Shown here: piece by piece, positions 1 to 6,542 of the stretch | Layout of the letters: the number at the start of each line of letters is the position of its first letter | Position numbering within the stretch: the first letter of the stretch is position 1 | Origin: Candidatus Bathyarchaeota archaeon | GTDB lineage: Archaea > Thermoproteota > Bathyarchaeia > Bathyarchaeales > Bathycorpusculaceae | Length of the DNA: 6,542 nucleotides | Direction: 5' to 3' | NCBI GenBank assembly: GCA_013330975.1 | Contig: DUHG01000160.1 | Coordinates: 1,982 to 8,523, forward strand | Notes under the pieces: model-generated | What the model saw: the letters and a program-made list of their open reading frames with translations, nothing else | Told to the model about the DNA's origin: nothing | Database searches by the model: none | Program-made: the position numbers and the translations under genes

Positions 1-2758
1 TTATTCTGCTGGTTTGAGTCCCGCCACCTTGCGCGAAATTTTGTCTTCCTCCTCCTCCTCCGCCTATTAGCGGTGAGACTTCTTTGACGATCTTCCCAGC
101 GTTGACTCCTCTTTTCAACGCTTCGCTACCTGCCATTATCAGTATTCGAGCGTTTTTTCTATCAGATCCATAGAACAAAACCACGAGTCGAGCATCATGC
201 TTTATCATTTCACTTGCCGTCTGAACCCATCGTTCTAGATCAAGTGACTCCTCAAAATCGCGCTTCGCGAGCCTAATTCCATCAATTTTCACCAGGGTAG
301 CTGATTTTTGCCCTGCAACTTCGGAGGTCTCCTTTGTGGCTAACTCTTTGGTAAGCTTCCTTTTTTCCATATTAGCTTCCTTAAGTTCCTTGACCAGTTT
401 TTCAGCAGTCATGTCCAATTTCTCGACAGGAGCATTCAGAGATTCGGAGACACGACGCAATATTCGCTCCTCGTTTTGAACAGCTTTCAGAGCTTGCAAA
501 CCGATCGAATAGCCCAATCTCTCAACACCGTCCTGAATGCGTTCAGTGTAAACAATTTTGACAAACCCCACTTCACCGCTATTTCTCAAATGCGTTCCAG
601 CGCAAGCTTCCACGTCCCAGTCTCCGGTTTTGACAACACGTATCTCCTTTCCTGGAACCGCTCCACCCTGATAGAGTCTGAATCCGTAATTTGCTTCTGC
701 TTCGTTTCTAGGCATCCAAGCAATCTCAACTTTCATATTAGCTTCGATTGCCTCATTTGCCAAGGTTTCAATCATGTTCACCTGTTCTGGCGTCAGCCTT
801 TTGTAATGCGAGACGTCAAGCCGCGAAACCTCTGGACCTTTCTGCGTTCCATGCTGCCAGACATGTTCACCCAAAACTCGTCTCGCCGCACCATTAATTA
901 GGTGAGTGGCAGTGTGAGCCTTCATTAAGGAATAGCGTTTTGTCCAGTCAATAACGCCTCTTGCCTTTTCTCCTTCTGATGGCAATTCACCATCGATTTT
1001 GTGAACAATAACGTTTCCAATTTTCTGCACGTCTACAACTCTAGCTTTGATCCCGCGAAACTCCAGTGCTCCGTGGTCGGCAGGTTGCCCACCACCCTCA
1101 GGATAGAAACAAGTCTTGTCCAAGACAACATACTTATTAGAGATGATCTTGAGGACAATGGCGTCAAAATCCTTCGCATAAGCATCCTCATAGAACATCT
1201 TATCCGTTTCTGGAAGCCCTTTGATTGCTGACTCCAAATTCGCTTCCACTTTTGACTCCTCTTCTTCGCTGGGTTTATTTGCTTGCATATGCCGTTTGGC
1301 GACTAGGGCATAGAAATCTTCAGGAATTTTGACTTCTATCTTAGCATCCTCTGCAACTTGTTTTACGATCTCAGGCGGGAGACCATGTGAATCATAAAGT
1401 TCCGAGAGTTTGGAATCGGAAAGTGTTATCTCGCCTTTGTCTTTCAGTTCGCTAGCCATCCGTTTGACTAAGCCTTCCCCCCGTTCCAATGTTTCATCAA
1501 ACTTGTCCTTTTCAACTTTTAGCATCTCCAGGATTTCATTCTGCATGGATTTGATGTGCGGAAAGTCCGGTGACCATTGTTTGACTTGAAGATCTATTAT
1601 GTCAAAGAGTTGTTCAGGTTTCAAGTTTAGACTAAGTAACAAGCGATAGACTCTACGGAAAAGCAGTCTCGCTAAATAGCCCTCATGTATATTCGAAGGC
1701 ACAATCCCCTCGGAGAGCATGAAACTCAAGCATTTAGTGTGATCTACAATGGCAAAGACATTCTCAATGGGGGCAAGGTAGTTGTCCAGTTCGTTGAAAT
1801 CTAATCCTACAAGCTTTGCAACTCGTTTTCGAGCATCCAAACGGTTTGCGGTTTTGTCTATTGTTACCAGACCCGAGTATTTCGCAACTTTGCATAGGAG
1901 GTTTTTGTCTATCTGTGTTAGCCCAGTCATCCTGAAAACCTTGTCTAGTAAATTGCCATAAATTGCGTGGAAACAGCTTGGAGCGCCTTGGGACAACCAG
2001 GCAAATCTATCCAACCCATATCCCGTGTCAACAGTTCGAATCGGCAGTTTTACAAATTCATCTCCAACAACCTTGTATTGCATAAATACGAGGGTCCCTA
2101 CTTCTAAACCGCCGATTATACATTCAACGTCAGGTCCTGCGTTTCCTCCGCCTACCCAGACGTCCTCTTTGTAGGTAACTTCTTCAGATTTTACGCCTAA
2201 TATATCCGTAACAAATTCGTGATGGAAACGTGCAGTTTGATCTTTCCAGTAAACTTCCTTGTCGGGATAGTTGAAAGCATGGTGCCCTCCCATCTCAAAA
2301 ATTGTCAAATGCCTGCCGAAAGTTGGACCAGTGTTTGAAATGTCCACTAGACGAATGCAAGGTTGAGCGATAACCAGTGGATTTGCAGGCGCCGGTGAGA
2401 TTCCTTCCGTGACGTACGGCTGAAAGTCAATTATGCTTGCGTGCGTCAGGTAAATGTCATTTCGCCATCTTGCCACAACAGGATAAGGCTTTATGCGTGA
2501 ATGCCCGTGTTTCTCGAAAAAGGAAAGAAAAGCCTCACGCATCTCTGGGAGGCCATATTTCCTTGTCGTTGGTGGATTGCCAATGAATGAATAATTGGAG
2601 CATTCTTCGGATGTGGATTCTCCACATGTTTCTTGTTCTTTGTTTTGCGTCCAATAGTATTCGCCACAATTTGGGCAAAGCTTTCTCTGGAATCCTTCTT
2701 CTTTGAAGAACGGAAGCGCATATTCATCTGGTGGAAACCTTTTCAAGATCTCACGCAC
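1..2758 (-). CDS. alaS: Alanyl-tRNA synthetase, archaeal type (C-terminus cut by window edge)
   Basis: Cytoplasmic class II synthetase that attaches alanine to tRNA-Ala and hydrolyses Ser- or Gly-tRNA-Ala. I translated the minus strand by hand: 919 codons are open without a stop or frameshift, and the frame runs off the left edge, so only a short tail is missing. Visible in order: an N-terminal cysteine cluster (CPNC at 28-31, C45, C53) typical of archaeal AlaS and probably metal-binding; class II core with PYPVVARWR (91-99), RHLTIFEMGGHH (149-160) and DTGYGLDRF (244-252); tRNA-recognition helices with YDSHG (455-459); editing domain with YPEGGGQP (552-559), HTATH (615-619) and CAGTH (719-723), supplying the editing-site zinc ligands H615, H619, C719 and H723; a charged linker; and a C-Ala domain with a six-Gly run (899-904) and FAQGGG. 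The start is GTG: an in-frame TAA lies seven codons upstream and no ATG intervenes. TTG four codons later (2744-2746) is the alternative. It follows pelA on the same strand. Confidence 0.96.
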   Translation of the reverse strand, partial: MREILKRFPPDEYALPFFKEEGFQRKLCPNCGEYYWTQNKEQETCGESTSEECSNYSFIGNPPTTRKYGLPEMREAFLSFFEKHGHSRIKPYPVVARWRNDIYLTHASIIDFQPYVTEGISPAPANPLVIAQPCIRLVDISNTGPTFGRHLTIFEMGGHHAFNYPDKEVYWKDQTARFHHEFVTDILGVKSEEVTYKEDVWVGGGNAGPDVECIIGGLEVGTLVFMQYKVVGDEFVKLPIRTVDTGYGLDRFAWLSQGAPSCFHAIYGNLLDKVFRMTGLTQIDKNLLCKVAKYSGLVTIDKTANRLDARKRVAKLVGLDFNELDNYLAPIENVFAIVDHTKCLSFMLSEGIVPSNIHEGYLARLLFRRVYRLLLSLNLKPEQLFDIIDLQVKQWSPDFPHIKSMQNEILEMLKVEKDKFDETLERGEGLVKRMASELKDKGEITLSDSKLSELYDSHGLPPEIVKQVAEDAKIEVKIPEDFYALVAKRHMQANKPSEEEESKVEANLESAIKGLPETDKMFYEDAYAKDFDAIVLKIISNKYVVLDKTCFYPEGGGQPADHGALEFRGIKARVVDVQKIGNVIVHKIDGELPSEGEKARGVIDWTKRYSLMKAHTATHLINGAARRVLGEHVWQHGTQKGPEVSRLDVSHYKRLTPEQVNMIETLANEAIEANMKVEIAWMPRNEAEANYGFRLYQGGAVPGKEIRVVKTGDWDVEACAGTHLRNSGEVGFVKIVYTERIQDGVERLGYSIGLQALKAVQNEERILRRVSESLNAPVEKLDMTAEKLVKELKEANMEKRKLTKELATKETSEVAGQKSATLVKIDGIRLAKRDFEESLDLERWVQTASEMIKHDARLVVLFYGSDRKNARILIMAGSEALKRGVNAGKIVKEVSPLIGGGGGGRQNFAQGGGTQTSRI
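47..64 (-). repeat. GGA trinucleotide run coding six glycines in AlaS
   Basis: Five TCC units on the plus strand (47-61), read as GGA on the coding strand, plus one GGC codon encode Gly 899-904 of AlaS. A glycine-rich stretch is normal at this place in the C-Ala domain, but the near-perfect codon repetition makes it a short in-frame microsatellite. Slippage would add or remove glycines without breaking the frame. Confidence 0.85.
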
Positions 2759-2798
2759 TACTTTGGAAGTGTTCTTTTAGGTGGTTACATGCTACATG

Positions 2799-2806
2799 AA
2801 TTTAAA
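2799..2806 (-). promoter_or_regulatory. Candidate TATA box for alaS in the pelA-alaS gap
   Basis: TTTAAATT on the minus strand lies in the 98-base gap between pelA and alaS. It is a good archaeal TATA match, with its nearest base 40 positions before the GTG start. With usual spacing, transcription would start near 2777, leaving a leader of about 20 bases. This suggests alaS can be made independently of pelA, although read-through is not excluded. No Shine-Dalgarno is evident before GTG. Confidence 0.4.
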
Positions 2807-2856
2807 CAATATTCGTTGTGCCTTGTACCCTTAAAGACATTCTGTCTGAGATTACC

Positions 2857-3945
2857 TCAGTAGTGCAAGGGAAACCGGAGCAATGCGACCATTCCGCCCA
2901 AACCTGCGAGTTTGAAACCCGCTTCGTGCTCAGCACTGATTATAACTATTTTGCCATTCTTTTTCTCTGTTTCCTTCATTAGCTGCTCAAGCTCAATTCG
3001 CGCAGCCGCGTCGGATTCTCTGAGCAATTCATCGGTTAGTACGAGGGTTTCAATGGCCCCTAATCTCACAGCGCTGCCAACATTTTCCAGTCCGTATGTT
3101 ATTGTAGCTTCGCCCTTTCCTAAACGCTTCATTACCTCTTCAATAATTTCAGTTTCTTCAACAATTCGCAGTTGCTTTGCTGCCCGAAGTAGCACACCTG
3201 AACGCAAGGCTTCGTAGATTCCTGCTGTCCCGCCATTGTTTATGCTTTTTACATCTACAACTGAGTCGGCAATTGTTCTGTCTGATTCCTGTAAATATGA
3301 CGCGAATTCATTCTTGACAAAACCAACACCAACAATCACAATTGAGGTTTCCCGCTGCCGCCACAGTTGCTGCAGACTCCTCATTGCCCTACTAAAATAT
3401 TCCGTTGTAGCTTTGCCTCTCTTTTCAGCCTCCAATTTTCCCGGAAGCTTAATTCTCTCTTCAATTTTGATATCTACACCATACTGTCTCGTTTCACCAA
3501 TAGCGAATCCTTCATCATCAATCGCGATGATGAGAATAGATTTTTCATTTTCACTTGCGCGTTTTAGCCTATCAAGGCTATGTCTGGGCCATTCTTCCTT
3601 GACAATCGTTAATGGTTGGAGCAACGAAATGCTGAGAGTGTGGTGGGCACCTGGCGGAATTATGTCTGGGGCTTCACAGATAATTCCGTGCACTCTCAGC
3701 TTTCCAAGAAATTTGTCCCAGCTTGCATCTTCCACTTTGACGCCCATGAATGCTGAGACCCTCTCCCCACTCTTGGGTCGCGAGTATTCTTGATCAGTCT
3801 TAATGACGCGTGAACTGTAGGCATAAACTTCATCGCCCTTCTGAATAATATTGTACAAGTGCCAAAAATCATCAGCTGACTCTGGAATTAGTTTGATATA
3901 CCCTTTGTGGAGGTTTTTCTCAATAATCTTCAACTGAAACGCCAA
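2857..3945 (-). CDS. pelA: Pelota / Dom34 mRNA surveillance and ribosome-rescue protein
   Basis: A 362-residue eRF1-family protein, the usual length for archaeal Pelota. In the family it works with the GTPase aEF1-alpha and the ATPase ABCE1 to split ribosomes stalled without a stop codon, entering the A site without releasing peptide by the GGQ mechanism. Visible: an N-terminal Sm-like Pelota domain (about 1-130) with LIPESADDFWHLYNII (19-34), a loop RPKSGERVS and HGIICEAPD...GAHHT (86-103); a central eRF1_2-like domain (about 135-260) with ILIIAIDDEGFAIG and no GGQ, as expected; and a C-terminal eRF1_3 domain (about 263-360) with TYGLENVGSAVRLGAIETLVL and the family ending SAEHEAGFKLAGLGGM then ALLRF. 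The start is TTG: an in-frame TGA lies upstream, no in-frame ATG or GTG comes between, and the N-terminus then aligns with known Pelotas. No Shine-Dalgarno precedes it. It ends in TGA, with alaS 98 bases downstream, and is divergent from proBA. Confidence 0.96.
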   Translation of the reverse strand: MAFQLKIIEKNLHKGYIKLIPESADDFWHLYNIIQKGDEVYAYSSRVIKTDQEYSRPKSGERVSAFMGVKVEDASWDKFLGKLRVHGIICEAPDIIPPGAHHTLSISLLQPLTIVKEEWPRHSLDRLKRASENEKSILIIAIDDEGFAIGETRQYGVDIKIEERIKLPGKLEAEKRGKATTEYFSRAMRSLQQLWRQRETSIVIVGVGFVKNEFASYLQESDRTIADSVVDVKSINNGGTAGIYEALRSGVLLRAAKQLRIVEETEIIEEVMKRLGKGEATITYGLENVGSAVRLGAIETLVLTDELLRESDAAARIELEQLMKETEKKNGKIVIISAEHEAGFKLAGLGGMVALLRFPLHY

Positions 3946-3968
3946 GGCACTATTAACTATTCGACTCG

Positions 3969-3975
3969 TAATTAA
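3969..3975 (-). promoter_or_regulatory. Candidate TATA box for pelA (leaderless)
   Basis: TTAATTA on the minus strand lies 24 to 30 bases before the TTG start of pelA. This is the normal distance between a TATA box and the transcription start in archaea, so the mRNA could begin at or next to the start codon. The absence of any Shine-Dalgarno before TTG agrees with a leaderless transcript. The motif is short, so confidence is low. Confidence 0.35.
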
Positions 3976-4077
3976 CCTTAGTCAAAGTAAAGAGTTGAAT
4001 TGAGTCTTTGCCGCGTTCTAGATTTTTCAGTTTCGCTTTCTCAGCTTGTTTGCATAACTGGAACCGCCTCAGGATTC

Positions 4078-4085
4078 TTTTTAAG
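4078..4085 (+). promoter_or_regulatory. Candidate TATA box for proBA
   Basis: TTTTTAAG is the most TATA-like stretch upstream of proB. With archaeal spacing of about 25 bases, transcription would begin near 4108, giving a leader of about 40 bases before ATG 4148. The match is imperfect and there is no convincing purine-rich BRE before it, so this is only a candidate. Confidence 0.3.
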
Positions 4086-4097
4086 CTGGATGGTCAT

Positions 4098-4151
4098 ATG
4101 TGCAAAACGAATTGGCTTCATGAGAGCTGCGAAAGGGAAGGCTTGGGATGA
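4098..4151 (+). other. Possible 17-codon leader ORF overlapping the proB start
   Basis: ATG 4098 opens a 17-residue frame (MCKTNWLHESCEREGLG) that ends in TGA at 4149-4151. The proB ATG and this TGA interlock as ATGA (4148-4151), the classic arrangement for translational coupling. A partial ribosome-site-like GGATGG lies just before the ATG. The peptide contains no proline, so it is not an obvious proline attenuator. If transcription starts near 4108, as the TATA candidate predicts, the ATG would not be in the mRNA. It may be chance. Confidence 0.2.
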
Positions 4152-5287
4152 CTTCGAGATTAGTAGTGGTGAAGGTTGGAACGAGTGGAATAACCACAAA
4201 TGATGGAAAAATAGACGAAGAAGAGATGAAAAGACTCTCCGGTCAGATTGCTGCTGCAGTCGAGGGAGGAGAAAGAGTTATTCTTGTTACATCTGGAGCC
4301 GTTGCAGCCGGAATAGCAGAACTCGGCATACCTCCTAAACCAAACGATTTGGTGTTTCAACAAGCTGCAGCCGCTGCAGGGCAAAGCGTTCTTATGGCGA
4401 AATACCGCGAACAATTCAAGAGACATGAAATTAAGGTCGCCCAGATTCTGCTCACAGCAGAGGATCTCTCAAATCGAACTTCCTACGTTCACACATGCAA
4501 TGTTCTAGAGATGCTTTTGAAACTGCATGTCGTGCCTATAATCAATGAAAACGATGTGACTTCAGTGGATGAACTAAAGCCTGTAACAGAAGGTTATAGA
4601 GTGAACTTCAGTGACAACGACATTCTGTCGGTTCTTGTGGCCAATGCTATGCGTGCAGACTTAGTAATAATACTCTCAGATGTTGATGGCTTATACACAC
4701 GAGATCCACAAGACCCAAAGGCAGAACTATTAAAAACTGTTGACTGTATCACATGCGAAATGAAAAACTCGCTGGAAGGAAAGGGACGGTTAGGAAGGGG
4801 TGGGATTCGAAGCAAGATCAAAGCTGCAGAGATCGCCACATCATGTGGTATTCCAGTATTAGTTGCTAACAGCCGGAAAGAAAACGTAATAACAGATATT
4901 CTTGCCGGAAAGCCAATCGGCACATACTTTAAGGCGCAGCCGAAAATGCCTGCAGTAAAACGGTGGATAGCGTATGGTGCTGCTGTTAAGGGGCAAATAC
5001 ATGTCAACAGTGGCGCCAAGGAAGCCATTTTCAAAGGCTCCAGCCTGCTTCCTGTTGGCGTGACTAAAGTTGTTGGTCAATTCAAGGCAAGCGACGTTGT
5101 TTCGATAATTGACGAAAATGGCGTCGAGTTCGCAAGAGGAAATCCGAGCTATGGAAGTGACGAGCTAAACATAATTAAAGGGTTGAGAGATACTGAGATT
5201 AAAACTAAACTTGGAACCCCAACGTCGAAAGAGGTATTGGAGCACAAAAATATTCACCTTGTAGGTGAGGGAAAAAATGATACCTGA
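4148..5287 (+). CDS. proB: Glutamate 5-kinase with C-terminal PUA domain
   Basis: Phosphorylates glutamate with ATP to gamma-glutamyl 5-phosphate, the first and normally proline-inhibited step of proline synthesis. The 379 residues match the full bacterial ProB. The amino-acid kinase domain (about 1-260) shows VVVKVGTSGIT (6-16, with K9), VTSGAVAAGIAELG (47-60), INENDVTS (132-139), the FSDNDILSVL glutamate-site motif (154-163, N157 and D158), LSDVDGLYTRDP (176-187) and GRGGIRSKIKAA (216-227, with K223 in the place of the ATP-site lysine). The PUA domain (about 275-360) shows KRWIAYG, VNSGAKEAI, KGSSLLPVGV and SDELNIIKG. In bacterial ProB this domain affects feedback and oligomerisation. The start is ATG 4148, giving the standard MxxRLVVVKVGTSG beginning, preceded by purine-rich AGGGAAGG but no strong GGTGA. 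It overlaps proA by 11 bases. All expected catalytic residues are present, so it is probably active. Confidence 0.97.
   Translation: MTSRLVVVKVGTSGITTNDGKIDEEEMKRLSGQIAAAVEGGERVILVTSGAVAAGIAELGIPPKPNDLVFQQAAAAAGQSVLMAKYREQFKRHEIKVAQILLTAEDLSNRTSYVHTCNVLEMLLKLHVVPIINENDVTSVDELKPVTEGYRVNFSDNDILSVLVANAMRADLVIILSDVDGLYTRDPQDPKAELLKTVDCITCEMKNSLEGKGRLGRGGIRSKIKAAEIATSCGIPVLVANSRKENVITDILAGKPIGTYFKAQPKMPAVKRWIAYGAAVKGQIHVNSGAKEAIFKGSSLLPVGVTKVVGQFKASDVVSIIDENGVEFARGNPSYGSDELNIIKGLRDTEIKTKLGTPTSKEVLEHKNIHLVGEGKNDT
5263..5270 (+). promoter_or_regulatory. Shine-Dalgarno for proA, inside proB
   Basis: AGGTGAGG lies within the last codons of proB. GGTGA matches the anti-Shine-Dalgarno end common to archaeal 16S rRNA and ends 8 bases before ATG 5277. 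It decides the proA start in favour of ATG 5277 over GTG 5265 and shows that proA can recruit ribosomes while proB is still being translated. Confidence 0.7.
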
Positions 5288-6518
5288 AATCTGCAGAAGA
5301 GCAAAAGCTGCATCAGTTGAACTGGCTAGACTCTCTACTTCGACCAAAAATAGAGCTCTATGCGCGATGGCTGAAGCGCTTGAAGCTAATATTGATGCGA
5401 TACTCGCGGCAAACGAGAGAGATGTCAAAACGGCGAAAGACAAAGGAATGAAGATAGCCCTTCTCGAAAGACTATCCTTGGACAAAAGCAAGATTGAAAC
5501 GATGGCACATAGCCTGCGTGAAGTCTCTGAACTTCAGGATCCTGTAGGGGAAATTGTCAAAACATGGACGCGACCTAATGGTTTGATTATCGCCCAACTT
5601 CGGGTGCCTCTCGGCGTCGTCGGAATAATATACGAGTCCAGACCAGACGTTACATCAGATGCTGCAGGCATCTGTCTAAAATCAAGCAACGCCGTTATTC
5701 TCAGAGGAGGTTCAGATGCAATACATTCGAATCTCAAAATTGGCCAAATTCTCAGAGAGTCACTATCAGGCACCGAAGTGCCCAAAGACTCTGTCCAAGT
5801 TGTAAGCTCAACTGAACGAGCCGCCGCAGAAGAGCTAATGCAGATGCGTCAATATGTTGATGTTCTGATTCCCAGAGGTGGCGCAGATCTCATCAAGAAT
5901 GTGATTGAAAAAGCAACAATTCCAGTTATTGAGACAGGAACGGGCAACTGTCACATTTACGTTGAAGAAGACGCTGACTTGAAAAAAGCAATACCTTTAA
6001 TCGTAAACGCAAAGGTACAGAGACCTGGAGCATGCAACGCTGCAGAGAAGCTACTAGTTAACCGTAATGTTGCCAAAGAATTTCTGCCAGAAGCAGCTGA
6101 GGCACTTAGAAAACAAGGGGTTCGAGTGATAGGTGACCAAGAGACTCTGAGCATAATTCCTGACGCAAAAATGGCAACTGAGGAAGACTGGTACATGGAG
6201 TACCTGGACTTGATAATCGCGATAAAGGTAGTCGGGGACATCGATGAAGCGATTGCCCACATTAACAAATATAGCAGCAAACACTCGGATTCAATACTTA
6301 CATCAAATTTTCAAAAAGCTCAGAGATTCATGAGGGAAGTGGACTCAGCCGCCGTCTACTGGAACGCCTCAACGCGATTTACTGACGGGAACCAGTTTGG
6401 TCTGGGAGCAGAAATCGGCATAAGCACTCAGAAATTCCATGCTCGAGGACCCATGAGCGTTCAGCACCTAACAACAACGAAGTACGTCATTGTTGGCAAC
6501 TGGCATGTGCGAAAATAG
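5277..6518 (+). CDS. proA: Glutamate-5-semialdehyde dehydrogenase (gamma-glutamyl phosphate reductase)
   Basis: NADPH-dependent reduction of gamma-glutamyl phosphate to glutamate-5-semialdehyde, the second proline step; the product cyclises to pyrroline-5-carboxylate for ProC, which is not in this window. The 413 residues are the normal length for the ALDH-superfamily ProA. Visible: IYESRPDVTSDAAGICLK (118-135) and NAVILRGG (138-145) of the cofactor domain; IPRGG; PVIETGTGNCH with E219; QRPGACNAAEKLLV with the catalytic cysteine C253 (C255 in E. coli ProA); DSAAVYWNASTRFTDG; and LGAEIGIST (376-384). ATG 5277 is preferred because AGGTGAGG (5263-5270) lies at correct spacing before it. GTG 5265 is in frame but has no upstream ribosome site and would place that motif inside the gene. 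Overlap with proB and same strand imply one transcript and translational coupling. No defects seen; the stop is TAG. Confidence 0.97.
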   Translation: MIPEICRRAKAASVELARLSTSTKNRALCAMAEALEANIDAILAANERDVKTAKDKGMKIALLERLSLDKSKIETMAHSLREVSELQDPVGEIVKTWTRPNGLIIAQLRVPLGVVGIIYESRPDVTSDAAGICLKSSNAVILRGGSDAIHSNLKIGQILRESLSGTEVPKDSVQVVSSTERAAAEELMQMRQYVDVLIPRGGADLIKNVIEKATIPVIETGTGNCHIYVEEDADLKKAIPLIVNAKVQRPGACNAAEKLLVNRNVAKEFLPEAAEALRKQGVRVIGDQETLSIIPDAKMATEEDWYMEYLDLIIAIKVVGDIDEAIAHINKYSSKHSDSILTSNFQKAQRFMREVDSAAVYWNASTRFTDGNQFGLGAEIGISTQKFHARGPMSVQHLTTTKYVIVGNWHVRK

Positions 6519-6542
6519 CTGCTCGTTCTCCTCTTGCAGCTT
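6519..6542. other. Short flank after proA, nothing identified
   Basis: The 24 bases after the proA stop are rich in C and T (CTCGTTCTCCTCTTG). They could be the start of a pyrimidine-rich terminator or of a spacer before a further gene, but too little is present to call either. No hairpin is visible. Confidence 0.3.

Larger units (their letters stand above)
3946..4147. promoter_or_regulatory. Divergent control region between pelA and proBA
   Basis: This 202-base region separates the two divergent transcription units and must carry the promoters for both, unless they are fed from elsewhere. It contains AT-rich candidate TATA elements for each direction (listed separately) and short unconvincing reading frames. 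I saw no clear inverted repeat that would mark an operator, and no riboswitch or tRNA-like fold by eye. An out-of-frame ATG at 4120 opens a frame that runs over the proB start to 4203, but nothing supports it as a gene. Confidence 0.5.

Noticed and set aside
1..12. TAA at the left edge as the end of alaS
   Set aside because: That TAA is out of frame with the AlaS motifs; the true frame ends in ...TSRI and continues past base 1.
476..901. A 141-codon plus-strand frame opposite alaS
   Set aside because: It covers the antisense of the AlaS editing domain, including HTATH and CAGTH, and shows no family features of its own.
2491..2727. A 78-codon minus-strand frame at the alaS 5' end
   Set aside because: It is a +1 frame inside alaS; the alaS frame gives the conserved cysteine cluster and class II motifs over the same bases.
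1..2758. Possible pseudogene or frameshift in alaS, because no complete reading frame is bounded within the window
   Set aside because: Codon-by-codon translation shows one open frame from GTG 2758 to the left edge with all key motifs; the stop is simply outside the window.
3236..3793. A 185-codon plus-strand frame antisense to pelA
   Set aside because: It lies wholly opposite the well-conserved Pelota gene and has no recognisable motifs; its serine-rich composition is typical of an antisense shadow.
4000..4203. A 67-codon plus-strand frame overlapping the proB start
   Set aside because: It has no ribosome site and no family match, and its 3' part merely reads proB in another frame. The upstream part is in the divergent control region.
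4364..4380. Short GCTGCAG/CTGCAGC repeats in proB
   Set aside because: They fall in an Ala-rich helix (QQAAAAAGQ) and are explained by repeated alanine codons.

Overview
The window looks like ordinary chromosomal DNA from an archaeon. Two genes carry the domain signature: an archaeal-type alanyl-tRNA synthetase with the N-terminal cysteine-rich extension, and a Pelota (aDom34) ribosome-rescue factor, a protein found in archaea and eukaryotes but not in typical bacteria. Non-ATG starts (GTG for alaS, TTG for pelA), short or absent leaders and a moderate base composition would fit a TACK-type lineage such as Bathyarchaeia. That lineage guess is an inference with low confidence.

Layout. The left half (1-3945) is read on the minus strand: pelA (3945 to 2857), a 98-base gap, then alaS (2758 to the left edge, last few residues cut off). 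The right half is read on the plus strand: proB (4148-5287) and proA (5277-6518), which overlap by 11 bases. A 202-base divergent control region (3946-4147) separates the two blocks. The last 24 bases (6519-6542) hold nothing recognisable. No RNA gene, insertion sequence, CRISPR array or attachment site was seen.

Function. ProB and ProA carry out the first two steps of proline synthesis from glutamate (glutamate to gamma-glutamyl phosphate to glutamate-5-semialdehyde). The reductase for the last step (ProC) is not in the window. AlaS charges tRNA-Ala and edits mischarged Ser/Gly, and Pelota helps release ribosomes stalled on damaged mRNA; both serve translation and its quality control. The two blocks have no evident functional tie beyond sharing a divergent promoter region.

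I found no convincing new system. The points most worth a second look are the complete bacterial-style proBA pair in an archaeal context, a 17-codon mini-ORF whose TGA overlaps the proB ATG as ATGA, the internal ribosome binding site for proA inside proB, the probable leaderless TTG start of pelA, and a six-glycine run in AlaS encoded by a GGA repeat.
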